DNA of 64,000 nucleotides. It comes from Cedecea neteri. Lineage in GTDB: Bacteria > Pseudomonadota > Gammaproteobacteria > Enterobacterales > Enterobacteriaceae. Made by a program: the position numbers and the translations under genes. The notes below the pieces were generated by a model. It was given only the letters and a program-made list of their open reading frames with translations. It ran no database searches and was not told the origin of the DNA. The stretch covers positions 4,464,001-4,528,000 of the forward strand of contig NZ_CP009458.1 in assembly GCF_000758305.1 (NCBI RefSeq). The letters are read 5' to 3'. Positions 1 to 8,089 of this stretch are shown piece after piece. How positions within the stretch are numbered: the stretch's first letter is position 1; each line of letters starts with the position of its first letter.

Positions 1-760
1 CGATACGGCCCGCTTCCAGCATCCCGCCAAAGGCATAGAACACGCCGGACAGGGCATAAATCATGATCAGGTTCAGCGCCACGTTAACGCCGGACACTTT
101 CGCTGCTTCCGGGTTGCCACCGATAGCGAAGATGTTTTTCCCGAAGCGGGTTTTGTTCCACAGTACCCACACGAACAGCACCGCAAACAGGGCATAGAAC
201 GTAATGTACGACAGGCGGAAACTGCCCAGCGCGATAAAGCCCTGCGTAAAGGTGGAGAAATGGGAGTCAAACCCGGAAATCGGTGACGCACCTACGAAAT
301 CGTAATACAGGGAGTTAATCCCGTACACGATGATCATGGTGCCCAGGGTAGTGATAAACGGCGTCACGTTCAGGTAAGCGATAATAATCCCGTTCACCAG
401 ACCGATGACCGCGCCTACGGCGCAGACAATCAGCAGCACCAGCGGAATCGGCATGGTGTGCATGTCCGGGAACACCTTGTTGACGTTATCCATCGACTGC
501 AGCAGCGTTGCCGCGACAACCGCCGCCAGGCCCACCTGGCGCCCTGCGGAAAGGTCGGTCCCCTGGGTAACAATCAGCCCGGCCACCCCCAGCGCGATGA
601 TAATACGCACCGAGGACTGGGTCAGGATGTTACTCAGGTTAAGCAAACTCAAGAAAGTCGGATCCTGGAAAATAATGATCGCCAGCAGCACCAGCAGCAC
701 CACGTAGATGCCGCCCTCTTTTAGATAAGTTAGAAAACTCTTTTTATTTAACGCACTCAT
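1..760 (-). CDS. mglC: MglC, galactose/methyl-galactoside ABC permease (partial)
   Basis: This is the inner-membrane permease subunit of the high-affinity galactose transporter, working with MglA (ATPase) and MglB (periplasmic binding protein). The gene runs off the left edge, so only about 253 N-terminal residues are visible. The start is the ATG whose complement is at 758-760 (MSALNKKSF...). Long hydrophobic segments typical of the BPD_transp_2 (ribose/galactose-type) permeases follow, including a conserved GTDLSAGRQVGLAA stretch. It is the last gene of mglB-mglA-mglC, 20 bp downstream of mglA. The assignment is secure from synteny and sequence; the C-terminus cannot be assessed. Confidence 0.95.
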   Translation of the reverse strand, partial: MSALNKKSFLTYLKEGGIYVVLLVLLAIIIFQDPTFLSLLNLSNILTQSSVRIIIALGVAGLIVTQGTDLSAGRQVGLAAVVAATLLQSMDNVNKVFPDMHTMPIPLVLLIVCAVGAVIGLVNGIIIAYLNVTPFITTLGTMIIVYGINSLYYDFVGASPISGFDSHFSTFTQGFIALGSFRLSYITFYALFAVLFVWVLWNKTRFGKNIFAIGGNPEAAKVSGVNVALNLIMIYALSGVFYAFGGMLEAGRI

Positions 761-780
761 TTTTAATAGCCCCTAAATCA

Positions 781-2301
781 TCACAGGTGCACAGACGCAA
801 GACGTAAGATTTCGTTCTGCGTTGTTGTTTTGGTGTCTACAATTCCGGCCACGAGCCCGTTGCTCATCACCAGAATACGGTCTGTAATCCCTAACAATTC
901 CGGCATCTCGGACGAAATGATAATGATCCCTTTCCCTTTTTTAGCCAGTTCGGCAATCAGCTGGTAAATCTCAAACTTGGCGCCAACGTCAATGCCGCGC
1001 GTCGGTTCATCCAGCATCAGAATTTCCGGCTGAGTCAGCAGCCAGCGGCCGATGATCACCTTCTGCTGATTACCGCCGGACAGCGAGCCGATGGAGGTGC
1101 GGTGCCCCGGCGTTTTCACGCGCATGGAGTCGATAACCCACTGGGTATCGCTTTTCATACGGGAGTTATCCAGCAGACCGACCTTGTTTTTGTAGTTACG
1201 AATATTGGAAATGAGTGAGTTAAAGCCGATATCCAGGTAGGCGTAGATCCCGGTAGAGCGGCGCTCTTCGGTAACCAGCGCAAAACCGTGATTAATCGCT
1301 TCGTTCGCGCTGCTGTTGTTGATCTTTTTGCCGTGTAGCTTAATGGTGCCGCCAGATTTTTCGCGGATACCAAATAGCGTTTCTACTATATCGGTACGCT
1401 TCGCGCCGACGAGGCCCGCAATGCCGAGGATTTCACCTTTATGTAAATCAAAGGAGATATCGCGAATCGACGGCTGGCGCAGCGAGGTCAGGTTGCGTAC
1501 TTCGAGGATAACTTCACCCGGCACGTTGGATTTGTCCGGGAAGCGCTGGTTCAGGGAGCGGCCCACCATCATGGCGATGATTTTGTCCATATCCAGCCCT
1601 TCCAGCGGCTGGGTGGCAATCCACTGCCCGTCGCGCAAAATAGTAATTTCATCGCACAACTGGAATATCTCTTCCATTTTATGGGAGATATAAACAATCC
1701 CGCAGCCGCGATCTTTTAATTTGCGAATAATTTTAAAAAGATGATTAACTTCTTTTTCCGTCAGCGAAGATGTTGGCTCATCCATAATAACGATTTTGGC
1801 GTTATAAGAGAAAGCCTTGGCAATTTCAATCATTTGCATTTGAGAAACGGACAACGTACCGACGCGGGCTCGCGGGTCGATATCAATATCCAGCTCGTCA
1901 AATATCTCTTTGGTGTCGCGGTACATTTTATCCTGATCGACAAACACGCCTTTGGTCGGGTAACGCCCGAGCCACATGTTGTCCATCACGGTGCGCTGCA
2001 GGACGAGGTTAAGCTCCTGATGCACCATAGAAATACCGTTTTCCAACGCCTCTTTGGTGCTGCTGAAATTGACCTCTTTTCCCTGGAAAAGGATACTGCC
2101 GGAATCTTTGCTGTAGATCCCAAAAAGGCATTTCAATAATGTCGATTTGCCCGCACCGTTTTCACCCATCAGGGCGTGAATAGAGTGTGGCCGTACTTTT
2201 AAATTAACATTATCCAGTGCCTTAACGCCGGGGAAGGATTTATTAATGCCGGTCATTTCCAGCAAAAATTCCGTCGGCGTAGCTGAGTTATTGTCGACCA
2301 T
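781..2301 (-). CDS. mglA: MglA, galactose/methyl-galactoside ABC transporter ATP-binding protein
   Basis: This is the energising subunit of the Mgl galactose transporter and acts on the cytoplasmic face. At 506 aa it is a tandem of two ABC domains, as usual for sugar ATPases of the MglA/RbsA/XylG family. The first domain has a Walker A motif GENGAGKST from about residue 46, the signature LSVSQMQ and Walker B IVIMDEP. The second has a degenerate Walker A region (GLVGAKRTD), a strong signature LSGGNQQK and Walker B ILMLDEP. A degenerate second nucleotide site is normal in this family. It lies between mglB and mglC; an ERIC repeat separates it from mglB. Confidence 0.96.
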   Translation of the reverse strand: MVDNNSATPTEFLLEMTGINKSFPGVKALDNVNLKVRPHSIHALMGENGAGKSTLLKCLFGIYSKDSGSILFQGKEVNFSSTKEALENGISMVHQELNLVLQRTVMDNMWLGRYPTKGVFVDQDKMYRDTKEIFDELDIDIDPRARVGTLSVSQMQMIEIAKAFSYNAKIVIMDEPTSSLTEKEVNHLFKIIRKLKDRGCGIVYISHKMEEIFQLCDEITILRDGQWIATQPLEGLDMDKIIAMMVGRSLNQRFPDKSNVPGEVILEVRNLTSLRQPSIRDISFDLHKGEILGIAGLVGAKRTDIVETLFGIREKSGGTIKLHGKKINNSSANEAINHGFALVTEERRSTGIYAYLDIGFNSLISNIRNYKNKVGLLDNSRMKSDTQWVIDSMRVKTPGHRTSIGSLSGGNQQKVIIGRWLLTQPEILMLDEPTRGIDVGAKFEIYQLIAELAKKGKGIIIISSEMPELLGITDRILVMSNGLVAGIVDTKTTTQNEILRLASVHL

Positions 2302-2378
2302 AATTATACCTGTGTCGCTGAGTAACCTGCCTAAAGCCGGGCGCAGGTATCTGCGCCCGTGTACAACTAAAAACGTAG

Positions 2379-2502
2379 TACCCTAAATAATTCGAGTTGC
2401 AGGCAGGCAACAAGCTCGAGAATCCCCAGGCGCTTACATCAAGCAAGCAACTGGGGTGAGCGAGTGCAGTTAACGCCCCTGCGGCTCGAAGTATGACGGG
2501 TA
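2379..2502. repeat. ERIC element (enterobacterial repetitive intergenic consensus)
   Basis: This is a 124-bp imperfect palindrome whose ends are inverted copies (taccctaaataattcgag ... ctcgaagtatgacgggta). Its core contains the ERIC hallmarks, close to gaatccccaggagcttacat and aactggggtgagcg. It begins about 77 bp before the mglA start and ends exactly one base before the mglB stop codon, so it is transcribed inside the mgl operon. In RNA it would fold into a long hairpin. ERIC elements are non-coding and immobile on their own. Confidence 0.9.
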
Positions 2503-3498
2503 TTATTTGCCGATAAACTGTGCGAGGTTGTCTTTATCCACGCCTACGTAAGGTACACGTACGATTTTGTTCTCAATCTTCCAGTTGGTGCCTTCGGCTG
2601 CAGGCTTACCGTCGGCCAGGTTTTTCGCCAGGTCAAAGGTCGCTTTTGCCTGGTTGTTGGCATCGTTCAGCACGGTCCCGGCCATCGCACCGGATTTCAC
2701 CAGCGCCAGGGCTTCCGGCAGGGCATCTACGCCAAACACTGGAATAGAGGTTTTGTTGTGGGCTTTCAGCGCTTCTACTGCACCCATTGCCATCGCATCG
2801 TTGTTGGCGATAACCACTTCGATTTTGTTAGCGTTCGGGCCGGAGAGCCACGCGTCCATTTTGTCTTTAGCCTGAGCGGTGTCCCACATCGCGGTATCCA
2901 GCTGCAGTTGCTGAGTTTTCAGGCCTTTGTCGTTCAGTTCTTTGATAACGTAGGTGGTACGCGCTTCGGCATCCGGGTGGCCCGGTTCGCCTTTCAGCAG
3001 CACGAACTGGACCTGGCCGTCTTTGTTCAGATCCCAGGCCGGGTTAGCCGCCCAGTGTTTAGCAATCAGGTCACCCTGAATGATGCCGGACTCTTTAGAG
3101 TCGGTGCCGACGTAGTAAGCTTTGTCGTAGCTATCCAGCGCTTTGCGGGAAGGTTCTTTGTTGAAGAACACAACCGGCACGTTTTGCGCACGCGCTTTTT
3201 CGATTACGGTGCCCGCAGCAGCCGGGTCAACCAGGTTGATGGCCAGCGCCTTCACGCCTTTAGCCAGCAGAACGTCGATCTGGTCGTTCTGTTTGGACTG
3301 GTCGTTCTGCGAGTCGTTCATCAGCAGCTGTACGTCAGGTGACGCTTTCGCATCTTTTTCAATGGCCTTACGAACCACTGACATGAAGTTGTCGTCGTAT
3401 TTATAAATCGTCACACCAATACGGTCAGCGGCGTTCGCTGCGGCACCAAATAACATGCAGGACATCACGGCGGACAGAGTCAAAACCTTCTTATTCAT
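2503..3498 (-). CDS. mglB: MglB, D-galactose-binding periplasmic protein
   Basis: This is the periplasmic galactose/glucose-binding protein that feeds MglAC and, in E. coli, also serves Trg chemotaxis. It has 331 aa with a signal peptide ending near AAANAADRIG, so the mature protein begins about residue 24. The peripla_BP_4 fold is recognisable, with the conserved YKYDDNFMS sugar-site segment, VGTDSKESG and a calcium-loop region LNKDGQVQF similar to that of the E. coli protein. It is the first gene of mglBAC and is preceded by a CRP/GalS-controlled promoter. Length and sequence match the family; there is no sign of damage. Confidence 0.97.
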   Translation of the reverse strand: MNKKVLTLSAVMSCMLFGAAANAADRIGVTIYKYDDNFMSVVRKAIEKDAKASPDVQLLMNDSQNDQSKQNDQIDVLLAKGVKALAINLVDPAAAGTVIEKARAQNVPVVFFNKEPSRKALDSYDKAYYVGTDSKESGIIQGDLIAKHWAANPAWDLNKDGQVQFVLLKGEPGHPDAEARTTYVIKELNDKGLKTQQLQLDTAMWDTAQAKDKMDAWLSGPNANKIEVVIANNDAMAMGAVEALKAHNKTSIPVFGVDALPEALALVKSGAMAGTVLNDANNQAKATFDLAKNLADGKPAAEGTNWKIENKIVRVPYVGVDKDNLAQFIGK

Positions 3499-3713
3499 GG
3501 TATCTCCGGTTTTTATTTTGCAGGGTAGTTCGCATTCGAAACCAGGCAGGACAGTAATGTTATGAAAAAGTTACTGAATGCCGAAGTTATCCTAAAAAAT
3601 GTGCACTTCCGTGTTCGGTAACAATCCAATACTGCGTTTTTATGAGCGCTAATGGCCTTATCACAATGCTAAAAGTGAGAAGTCACCGTTACATAGTGTT
3701 TCAGCTGATAAAA

Positions 3714-3781
3714 CGCTGACATAATAGTCAGCGCAATGTTAATTAACTGTGAATTTACTCACAGATTGAAACCGGTTACAG
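3714..3781 (-). promoter_or_regulatory. mglB promoter with CRP site and GalS/GalR operator
   Basis: On the minus strand a CRP site TGTGA-N6-TCACA (3748-3763, perfect half-sites) is followed by a -10 hexamer TATTAT at 3721-3726. Placing the start near 3714 puts the CRP site at about -41.5, a class II arrangement. A 16-bp operator TTGAAACCGGTTACAG (3766-3781) fits the GalR/GalS consensus GTGNAANCGNTTNCAC and is centred near -60, abutting the galS stop codon. Repression by galactose isorepressors and activation by cAMP-CRP are inferred from these matches and from the known E. coli mgl promoter. Confidence 0.85.
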
Positions 3782-4837
3782 CTAACGCTTTGACAGCGGA
3801 GTGATCGACACCACATTTTGCTTCATCGCCACCGAATGACGACGAACTAAAGTCGGCATAAAACAGTGCGTTACATCACGATCCAGCTGACCTGCCGCCC
3901 CCTGTAACGCCAGTTCGGTCGCTAAGCGCGCCATAGAAACCACCGGATAGCGCACGGTTGTTAGCTGCGGGTCGGTGTAACGGGCAATAGGAATATCGTC
4001 AAAGCCGATAATCGAGACATGCTGCGGCACGGCAATGCCGTTGTCTTTCAGCGCTGTTAGCGCCCCGGCGGCCATGCTGTCGTTATAGGAGAAAACGGCG
4101 GTAAGCTGCTGGTTGCGCCCAAGCAGCTCAACCATCGCCGCCTCCCCGCCCTGCATGTCCGGCGAGCCCATACCGACCCAGCCCTCCGGCGGCGAAATGC
4201 CCTGCTCGTCCAGCGCCTGCAGCCAGCCCTGATGCCGCTGGTCGTTATCTTCAATCTGATGGCTGGAAGCCAGATAGCCGATACGCGAATGCCCCTGGTT
4301 CAGCAGCATCCGGGTGGCCATCACCGCCCCGCTGACGTTATCCAGGCAGACGCAACGGTGAGCATAGCCGGGCACCAGGCGGTTGATCAGCACCATGCCG
4401 GGGACCTGCTCCAGAAAAGTAGCCAACTCCTCGTCGCTCAGCGCTTTAGCATGCACGATTAACGCGCTGCATCGCTGGCGGATCAGCACCTCAATGGCAT
4501 GACGCTCTTTGTCTTCCTGGTGGTAGCTGTTGCCGATCAGCAAATATTTATTGTGCTGCTGGGCAACCACATCCACCGCTTTCACCAACGCCCCGAAGAA
4601 GGGGTCAGAAACATCCATCACCACCACGCCAATGGTGTCGCTAACCTGAGTGGCCAGCGCCTGCGCGTTGGCGTTTGGACGGTAGCCCAGCTCAGCAACA
4701 GCCTGCATGACGTTTTCGCGCGTTTCCGGGCTGACCAGCGCGCTGTTATTTAATACTCGGGATACTGTCGCTACTGAAACCCCGGCGATACGGGCAACGT
4801 CACGAATGGTAATCGGCGTTGGGGGAGTCGGTCTCAT
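3782..4837 (-). CDS. galS: GalS, LacI-family galactose isorepressor of mgl
   Basis: This is a transcriptional repressor that binds galactose-responsive operators, in E. coli mainly at mglBAC and galS itself. It has 351 aa. An N-terminal LacI helix-turn-helix (ITIRDVARIAGVSVATVSRVLNN, residues about 8-30) is followed by a hinge ending near NANAQALA and a periplasmic-binding-protein-like effector domain. The start at 4837 adds seven residues (MRPTPPT) before the usual ITIRDVAR, because there is no Met directly at that position. It lies upstream of mglB in the same orientation and has its own CRP and operator sites. Confidence 0.95.
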   Translation of the reverse strand: MRPTPPTPITIRDVARIAGVSVATVSRVLNNSALVSPETRENVMQAVAELGYRPNANAQALATQVSDTIGVVVMDVSDPFFGALVKAVDVVAQQHNKYLLIGNSYHQEDKERHAIEVLIRQRCSALIVHAKALSDEELATFLEQVPGMVLINRLVPGYAHRCVCLDNVSGAVMATRMLLNQGHSRIGYLASSHQIEDNDQRHQGWLQALDEQGISPPEGWVGMGSPDMQGGEAAMVELLGRNQQLTAVFSYNDSMAAGALTALKDNGIAVPQHVSIIGFDDIPIARYTDPQLTTVRYPVVSMARLATELALQGAAGQLDRDVTHCFMPTLVRRHSVAMKQNVVSITPLSKR

Positions 4838-4865
4838 AGGTGCACCCTGTTTTAGGCAAGGTGGC

Positions 4866-4929
4866 TATTTTGCGGTGAGTGAGGGGCGGCGTGGCGTGAA
4901 GTCGATCACAGTGATGAAAGCGGTTACAT
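4866..4929 (-). promoter_or_regulatory. galS promoter: CRP site and autoregulatory GalS operator
   Basis: On the minus strand, TGTGATCGACTTCACG (4895-4910) matches CRP, and ATGAAAGCGGTTACAT (4914-4929) matches the 16-bp GalR/GalS operator. A weak -10 (AAAATA, 4866-4871) places the start near 4861, so CRP would be at about -41.5 and the operator near -60.5. This nearly duplicates the geometry at mglB, which suggests that the two promoters are co-controlled by cAMP-CRP and GalS. Confidence 0.78.
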
Positions 4930-4959
4930 ACAATTCGTTAACCTTTGTGACGAATATCA

Positions 4960-6117
4960 TTATCTCTGTGCTTTGCGTAACGCATCTCCTGAAGCACGGG
5001 CGGTTAACTGTCGCCAAAGCCATTCTACCGGCCCCTGACGGAAATAACGCAGCCATAACACCGACAGAAGAATGTTCACCGCCCACACGGCAGGGACAAA
5101 GGCCAGCAGCGCGAGACGGTCGAATTTCATATACAAACCAAAGCGATAGAACAGTGTTGTGCAGAGAATGGTTTGCAGCAGGTAATTGGTCAGCGCCATG
5201 CGCCCGACGCAGGCAATCCAGCCCACCAGCCGGAAACGGGACAGTTGCGGCCAAAAGCCCCAGGCCAGCGCGGCGTAACCAATAGCCTGAAACGGCGCGC
5301 TCAGCTCACGTGGAGCCTGTAACAGCAACGCACACCAGCGGAAATCCCACTTCAGGTGCCACTGGGCCGCAATCGCCGGCAGATTAATCGCCATGCCGAT
5401 GGCGATCAAAATGGCACCGGTTCGCCGGTAATGCTTCAGGCTAAACTCCCCTCTCAGCCAGCCGCTGCGCATCAGAGCCGCGCCAATCAGCATCATGCCT
5501 GCCAGCTGCCAGCCGTATTGCGCGCCCAGCGCCACCAGGTTCGAAGAGAGTAAATCGGCGCGGTTGCTGATAGCTTCCACGCCGCCACCGAGCTTCCACC
5601 ATTGCTCATATTGCAGGTTGGCCGCATCAGGCACCCAGGAGCGGTTAACGCCATCACCTGAGATGACGCCCAGCAGCAACAGCACGCCAATGCCGATGAG
5701 GTACAGCACGACGCCGGTATTAAACAGCTGCTTTTGCCCCGTGGCGTCACGAATCAGCCGCCAGCACACCAGCCCGGTCAGGCCATAAGCCAGCAGAATG
5801 TCGCCGTCCCACAGCAACAGCGCATGCATAAAACCCAGCAGTACCAGCAGCGTCAGCCGTGACTGGATCCAGCGCGAGCCTCGAGCCAGCAACATCTGCA
5901 GGCCCGCCCCAAACAGCAGCGCAAAAAGCGTGAGGAATTTAACTTCGGCAAACAGGTCCATTACCGCCCAGGTCCAGGCGTCGCGAGAGGTTATCTCACC
6001 GTACCAGGCCGGGTTGAGATAAGCCGCCTTCGGCAGGCCAAAAGCGACAATATTGAGCAGCAGAATGCCCAGAATGGCGGTACCGCGGACGAAGTCCAGG
6101 GTGACATTTCTCTCCAC
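4960..6117 (-). CDS. yeiB: YeiB, DUF418 family inner-membrane protein
   Basis: This 385-aa protein has about ten hydrophobic segments and the DUF418-type N-terminus (LDFVRGTAILGILLLNIVAFGLP). The C-terminal part contains the family's hallmark GRMALTNYLLQ stretch at roughly residues 305-315. Its function is not established in any organism I know; relatives are predicted membrane proteins distantly like acyltransferases. It lies 18 bp downstream of folE on the same strand, so the two are probably cotranscribed, as in E. coli. Its 3' end is close to the galS promoter. Confidence 0.9.
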   Translation of the reverse strand: MERNVTLDFVRGTAILGILLLNIVAFGLPKAAYLNPAWYGEITSRDAWTWAVMDLFAEVKFLTLFALLFGAGLQMLLARGSRWIQSRLTLLVLLGFMHALLLWDGDILLAYGLTGLVCWRLIRDATGQKQLFNTGVVLYLIGIGVLLLLGVISGDGVNRSWVPDAANLQYEQWWKLGGGVEAISNRADLLSSNLVALGAQYGWQLAGMMLIGAALMRSGWLRGEFSLKHYRRTGAILIAIGMAINLPAIAAQWHLKWDFRWCALLLQAPRELSAPFQAIGYAALAWGFWPQLSRFRLVGWIACVGRMALTNYLLQTILCTTLFYRFGLYMKFDRLALLAFVPAVWAVNILLSVLWLRYFRQGPVEWLWRQLTARASGDALRKAQR

Positions 6118-6135
6118 GGATACCTGCCTGGGGAA

Positions 6136-6801
6136 TTAATTGTGGCGTACTGCGCGCAGGAACTCCTGACGCGTATTCTGGCTGGACTTAAACAGGCCGC
6201 CGAGCGAGGTGGTGGTGGTCGCACTGGTGGCGTCTTTTACCCCACGCGCTTTCACGCAGTAATGCACCGCATCAATGGACACCGCCACGTTATTGGTGCC
6301 CAGCAGCGTTTGCAGCGCAATCAGGATCTGCTGGGTCAGACGTTCCTGAACCTGCGGACGCTGAGCAAAGAACTGCACGATGCGGTTAATTTTGGACAAA
6401 CCGATGACGGTATCTTTCGGGATATACGCCACGGTGGCTTTCCCGTCGATGGTCACGAAGTGATGCTCGCAGGTGCTGGTCAGGGTGATATCGCGCACGG
6501 TGACCATTTCATCCACCTTCATTTTGTTTTCAATGACGGTGATTTTCGGGAAATTGGCGTAGTCCAGGCCGGAGAAAATCTCATCGACATACATTTTGGC
6601 GATGCGATGCGGGGTTTCCATCAGGCTGTCGTCACTCAAATCGAGATTAAGCAGCTGCATGATTTCCGTCATATGGGCGGCAATCTGGCTTTTACGGGTT
6701 TCATTATCCAGTTCACGTAACGGCGGACGCAGCGGCGTTTCCAGACCGCGCGCAACAAGCGCCTCATGAACCAGGGCGGCTTCTTTTGAGAGTGATGACA
6801 T
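6136..6801 (-). CDS. folE: FolE, GTP cyclohydrolase I
   Basis: FolE converts GTP to 7,8-dihydroneopterin triphosphate, the first step of folate biosynthesis, in the cytoplasm. The protein has 221 aa (E. coli 222), and the zinc/active-site motif TSTCEHHFVTIDGKA and the later SIDAVHYCVKARG are present. The ATG at 6801 (MSSLSKEAALVHEAL) was chosen over an upstream in-frame start 16 codons earlier because it matches the known N-terminus and has an AGGAG sequence a suitable distance upstream. It is the first gene of folE-yeiB and divergent from yeiG. Confidence 0.97.
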   Translation of the reverse strand: MSSLSKEAALVHEALVARGLETPLRPPLRELDNETRKSQIAAHMTEIMQLLNLDLSDDSLMETPHRIAKMYVDEIFSGLDYANFPKITVIENKMKVDEMVTVRDITLTSTCEHHFVTIDGKATVAYIPKDTVIGLSKINRIVQFFAQRPQVQERLTQQILIALQTLLGTNNVAVSIDAVHYCVKARGVKDATSATTTTSLGGLFKSSQNTRQEFLRAVRHN

Positions 6802-7038
6802 GCTGTTTTCTCCTGCAGGTGTGGCTGACCTCTGCCCTTCATGGGGCAAAGTGTCCGCTTATTGTGCGGCAGCACGTGCTTAGAATCCAGTAGTGCCGGG
6901 CATAATTATTGAAATCGAAAATACCGTTCATTGCCTGAGCGGGCGGAACAATACCGTTGCGGCCATAATGCGGGATGGCTAGACTCAGGTGAAGTGAAAG
7001 TTGTTCATAAGTCTTGAAAATAGATAAGGATCCTCTGG

Positions 7039-7875
7039 ATGGAATTACTGGAAGAACACCGATGTTTCGAAGGCTGGCAGCAGCGCTGGCGCCACCCGTC
7101 CACCGTGCTTAACTGCCCAATGACGTTCAGTATTTTTCTCCCACCTCCGGCAAGCGCCTCCCCGCCGCCGGTAGTTTACTGGCTTTCCGGGCTAACCTGT
7201 AACGACGAAAACTTCACGACCAAAGCAGGCGCGCAGCGCGTGGCGGCCGAGCTTGGCATTGTGCTGGTGATGCCGGACACCAGCCCGCGCGGTGAAGAAG
7301 TCCCTAACGACCCGGGCTACGACCTGGGCCAGGGGGCGGGCTTTTACCTCAATGCGACGCAGCAGCCGTGGGCCACGCACTTCCGCATGTACGATTACCT
7401 GCGTGACGAACTGCCGCAGCTGATTGCAGAGAATTTTAGCGTCAGCGAAAAAGCGTCGATATTTGGTCATTCCATGGGCGGACACGGCGCACTGATCATG
7501 GCGCTGAAAAATCCTGGCCGCTTCCGCTCGGTATCGGCTTTTGCACCGATTGTTAATCCAACCCGCGTGCCGTGGGGGCAAAAAGCCTTTAAAGCCTATC
7601 TCGGTGAAGATGAATCTTTGTGGCAAGAGTGGGACAGCTGCTGCCTGCTGGGTAAAGCGCTGCCGTCGGCACAGCTGCCCATGCTTATCGATCAGGGGGA
7701 TGACGATCAGTTCCTGGCCGACCAGCTAAGGCCGGAAGAGTTTGAAAAAGTCGCGCAGGAAAAAGGCTGGCCGCTGACGCTGCGCATTCAGCCGGGCTGC
7801 GACCACAGCTACTATTTCATCGCGACGTTTGTTGAGGATCATTTGCGTTTTCACGCGGAGCATTTGCAAGACTAG
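7039..7875 (+). CDS. yeiG: YeiG, S-formylglutathione hydrolase
   Basis: YeiG hydrolyses S-formylglutathione to glutathione and formate, the last step of glutathione-dependent formaldehyde detoxification. It is a 278-aa alpha/beta hydrolase of the esterase D family. The nucleophile elbow GHSMGGHGAL has the catalytic Ser at about residue 145, with acid and His candidates in IDQGDDDQF and GCDHSYYFI. The oxyanion region WLSGLTCNDENF is intact. The start ATG follows GGATCC about 5 bp upstream. It is a monocistronic gene divergent from folE and convergent with cirA. Confidence 0.94.
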   Translation: MELLEEHRCFEGWQQRWRHPSTVLNCPMTFSIFLPPPASASPPPVVYWLSGLTCNDENFTTKAGAQRVAAELGIVLVMPDTSPRGEEVPNDPGYDLGQGAGFYLNATQQPWATHFRMYDYLRDELPQLIAENFSVSEKASIFGHSMGGHGALIMALKNPGRFRSVSAFAPIVNPTRVPWGQKAFKAYLGEDESLWQEWDSCCLLGKALPSAQLPMLIDQGDDDQFLADQLRPEEFEKVAQEKGWPLTLRIQPGCDHSYYFIATFVEDHLRFHAEHLQD

Positions 7876-7881
7876 GCAATG

Positions 7882-8065
7882 CCCCTCACCCCGGCCCTCT
7901 CCCCAGAGGGGCGAGGGGGTAAACAACAGGGCAGAACAGTACGCAATCTATTCCCTCCCCCTGAAAGGGAGAGGGAATTAACAAGACTCCACTTCGGCTG
8001 TTTTCCCCCTCTCCTTTCCCCCTCTCCTTTCCCCCTCTCCCTCTGGGAGAGGGTCGGGGTGAGGG
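7882..8065. repeat. REP/BIME-like inverted repeats with a tandem 13-mer
   Basis: The space between convergent yeiG and cirA holds a pyrimidine/purine-skewed repeat cluster. Copy A (7882-7919, starting cccctcaccccggccctctc) and copy B (8031-8065) are near-perfect inverted copies of one another, and each can fold on itself. Between them lie a short hairpin (attccctccc...gggagagggaat, about 7950-7979) and three perfect tandem copies of tttccccctctcc (8002-8040). Such paired palindromes are typical extragenic elements and may serve as a bidirectional terminator or transcript-stabilising structure. Confidence 0.8.
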
Positions 8066-8089
8066 TTTAAAGTGAACGTTATCTAAAAC

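Noticed and set aside
4865..5254. 129-codon minus-strand frame over the galS promoter and yeiB 3' end
   Set aside because: Overlaps yeiB in another frame on the same strand and runs through the galS CRP and operator sites.
8002..8040. Three tandem 13-bp repeats considered as a CRISPR-like array
   Set aside because: Units are too short, contiguous without spacers, and no cas gene is present.
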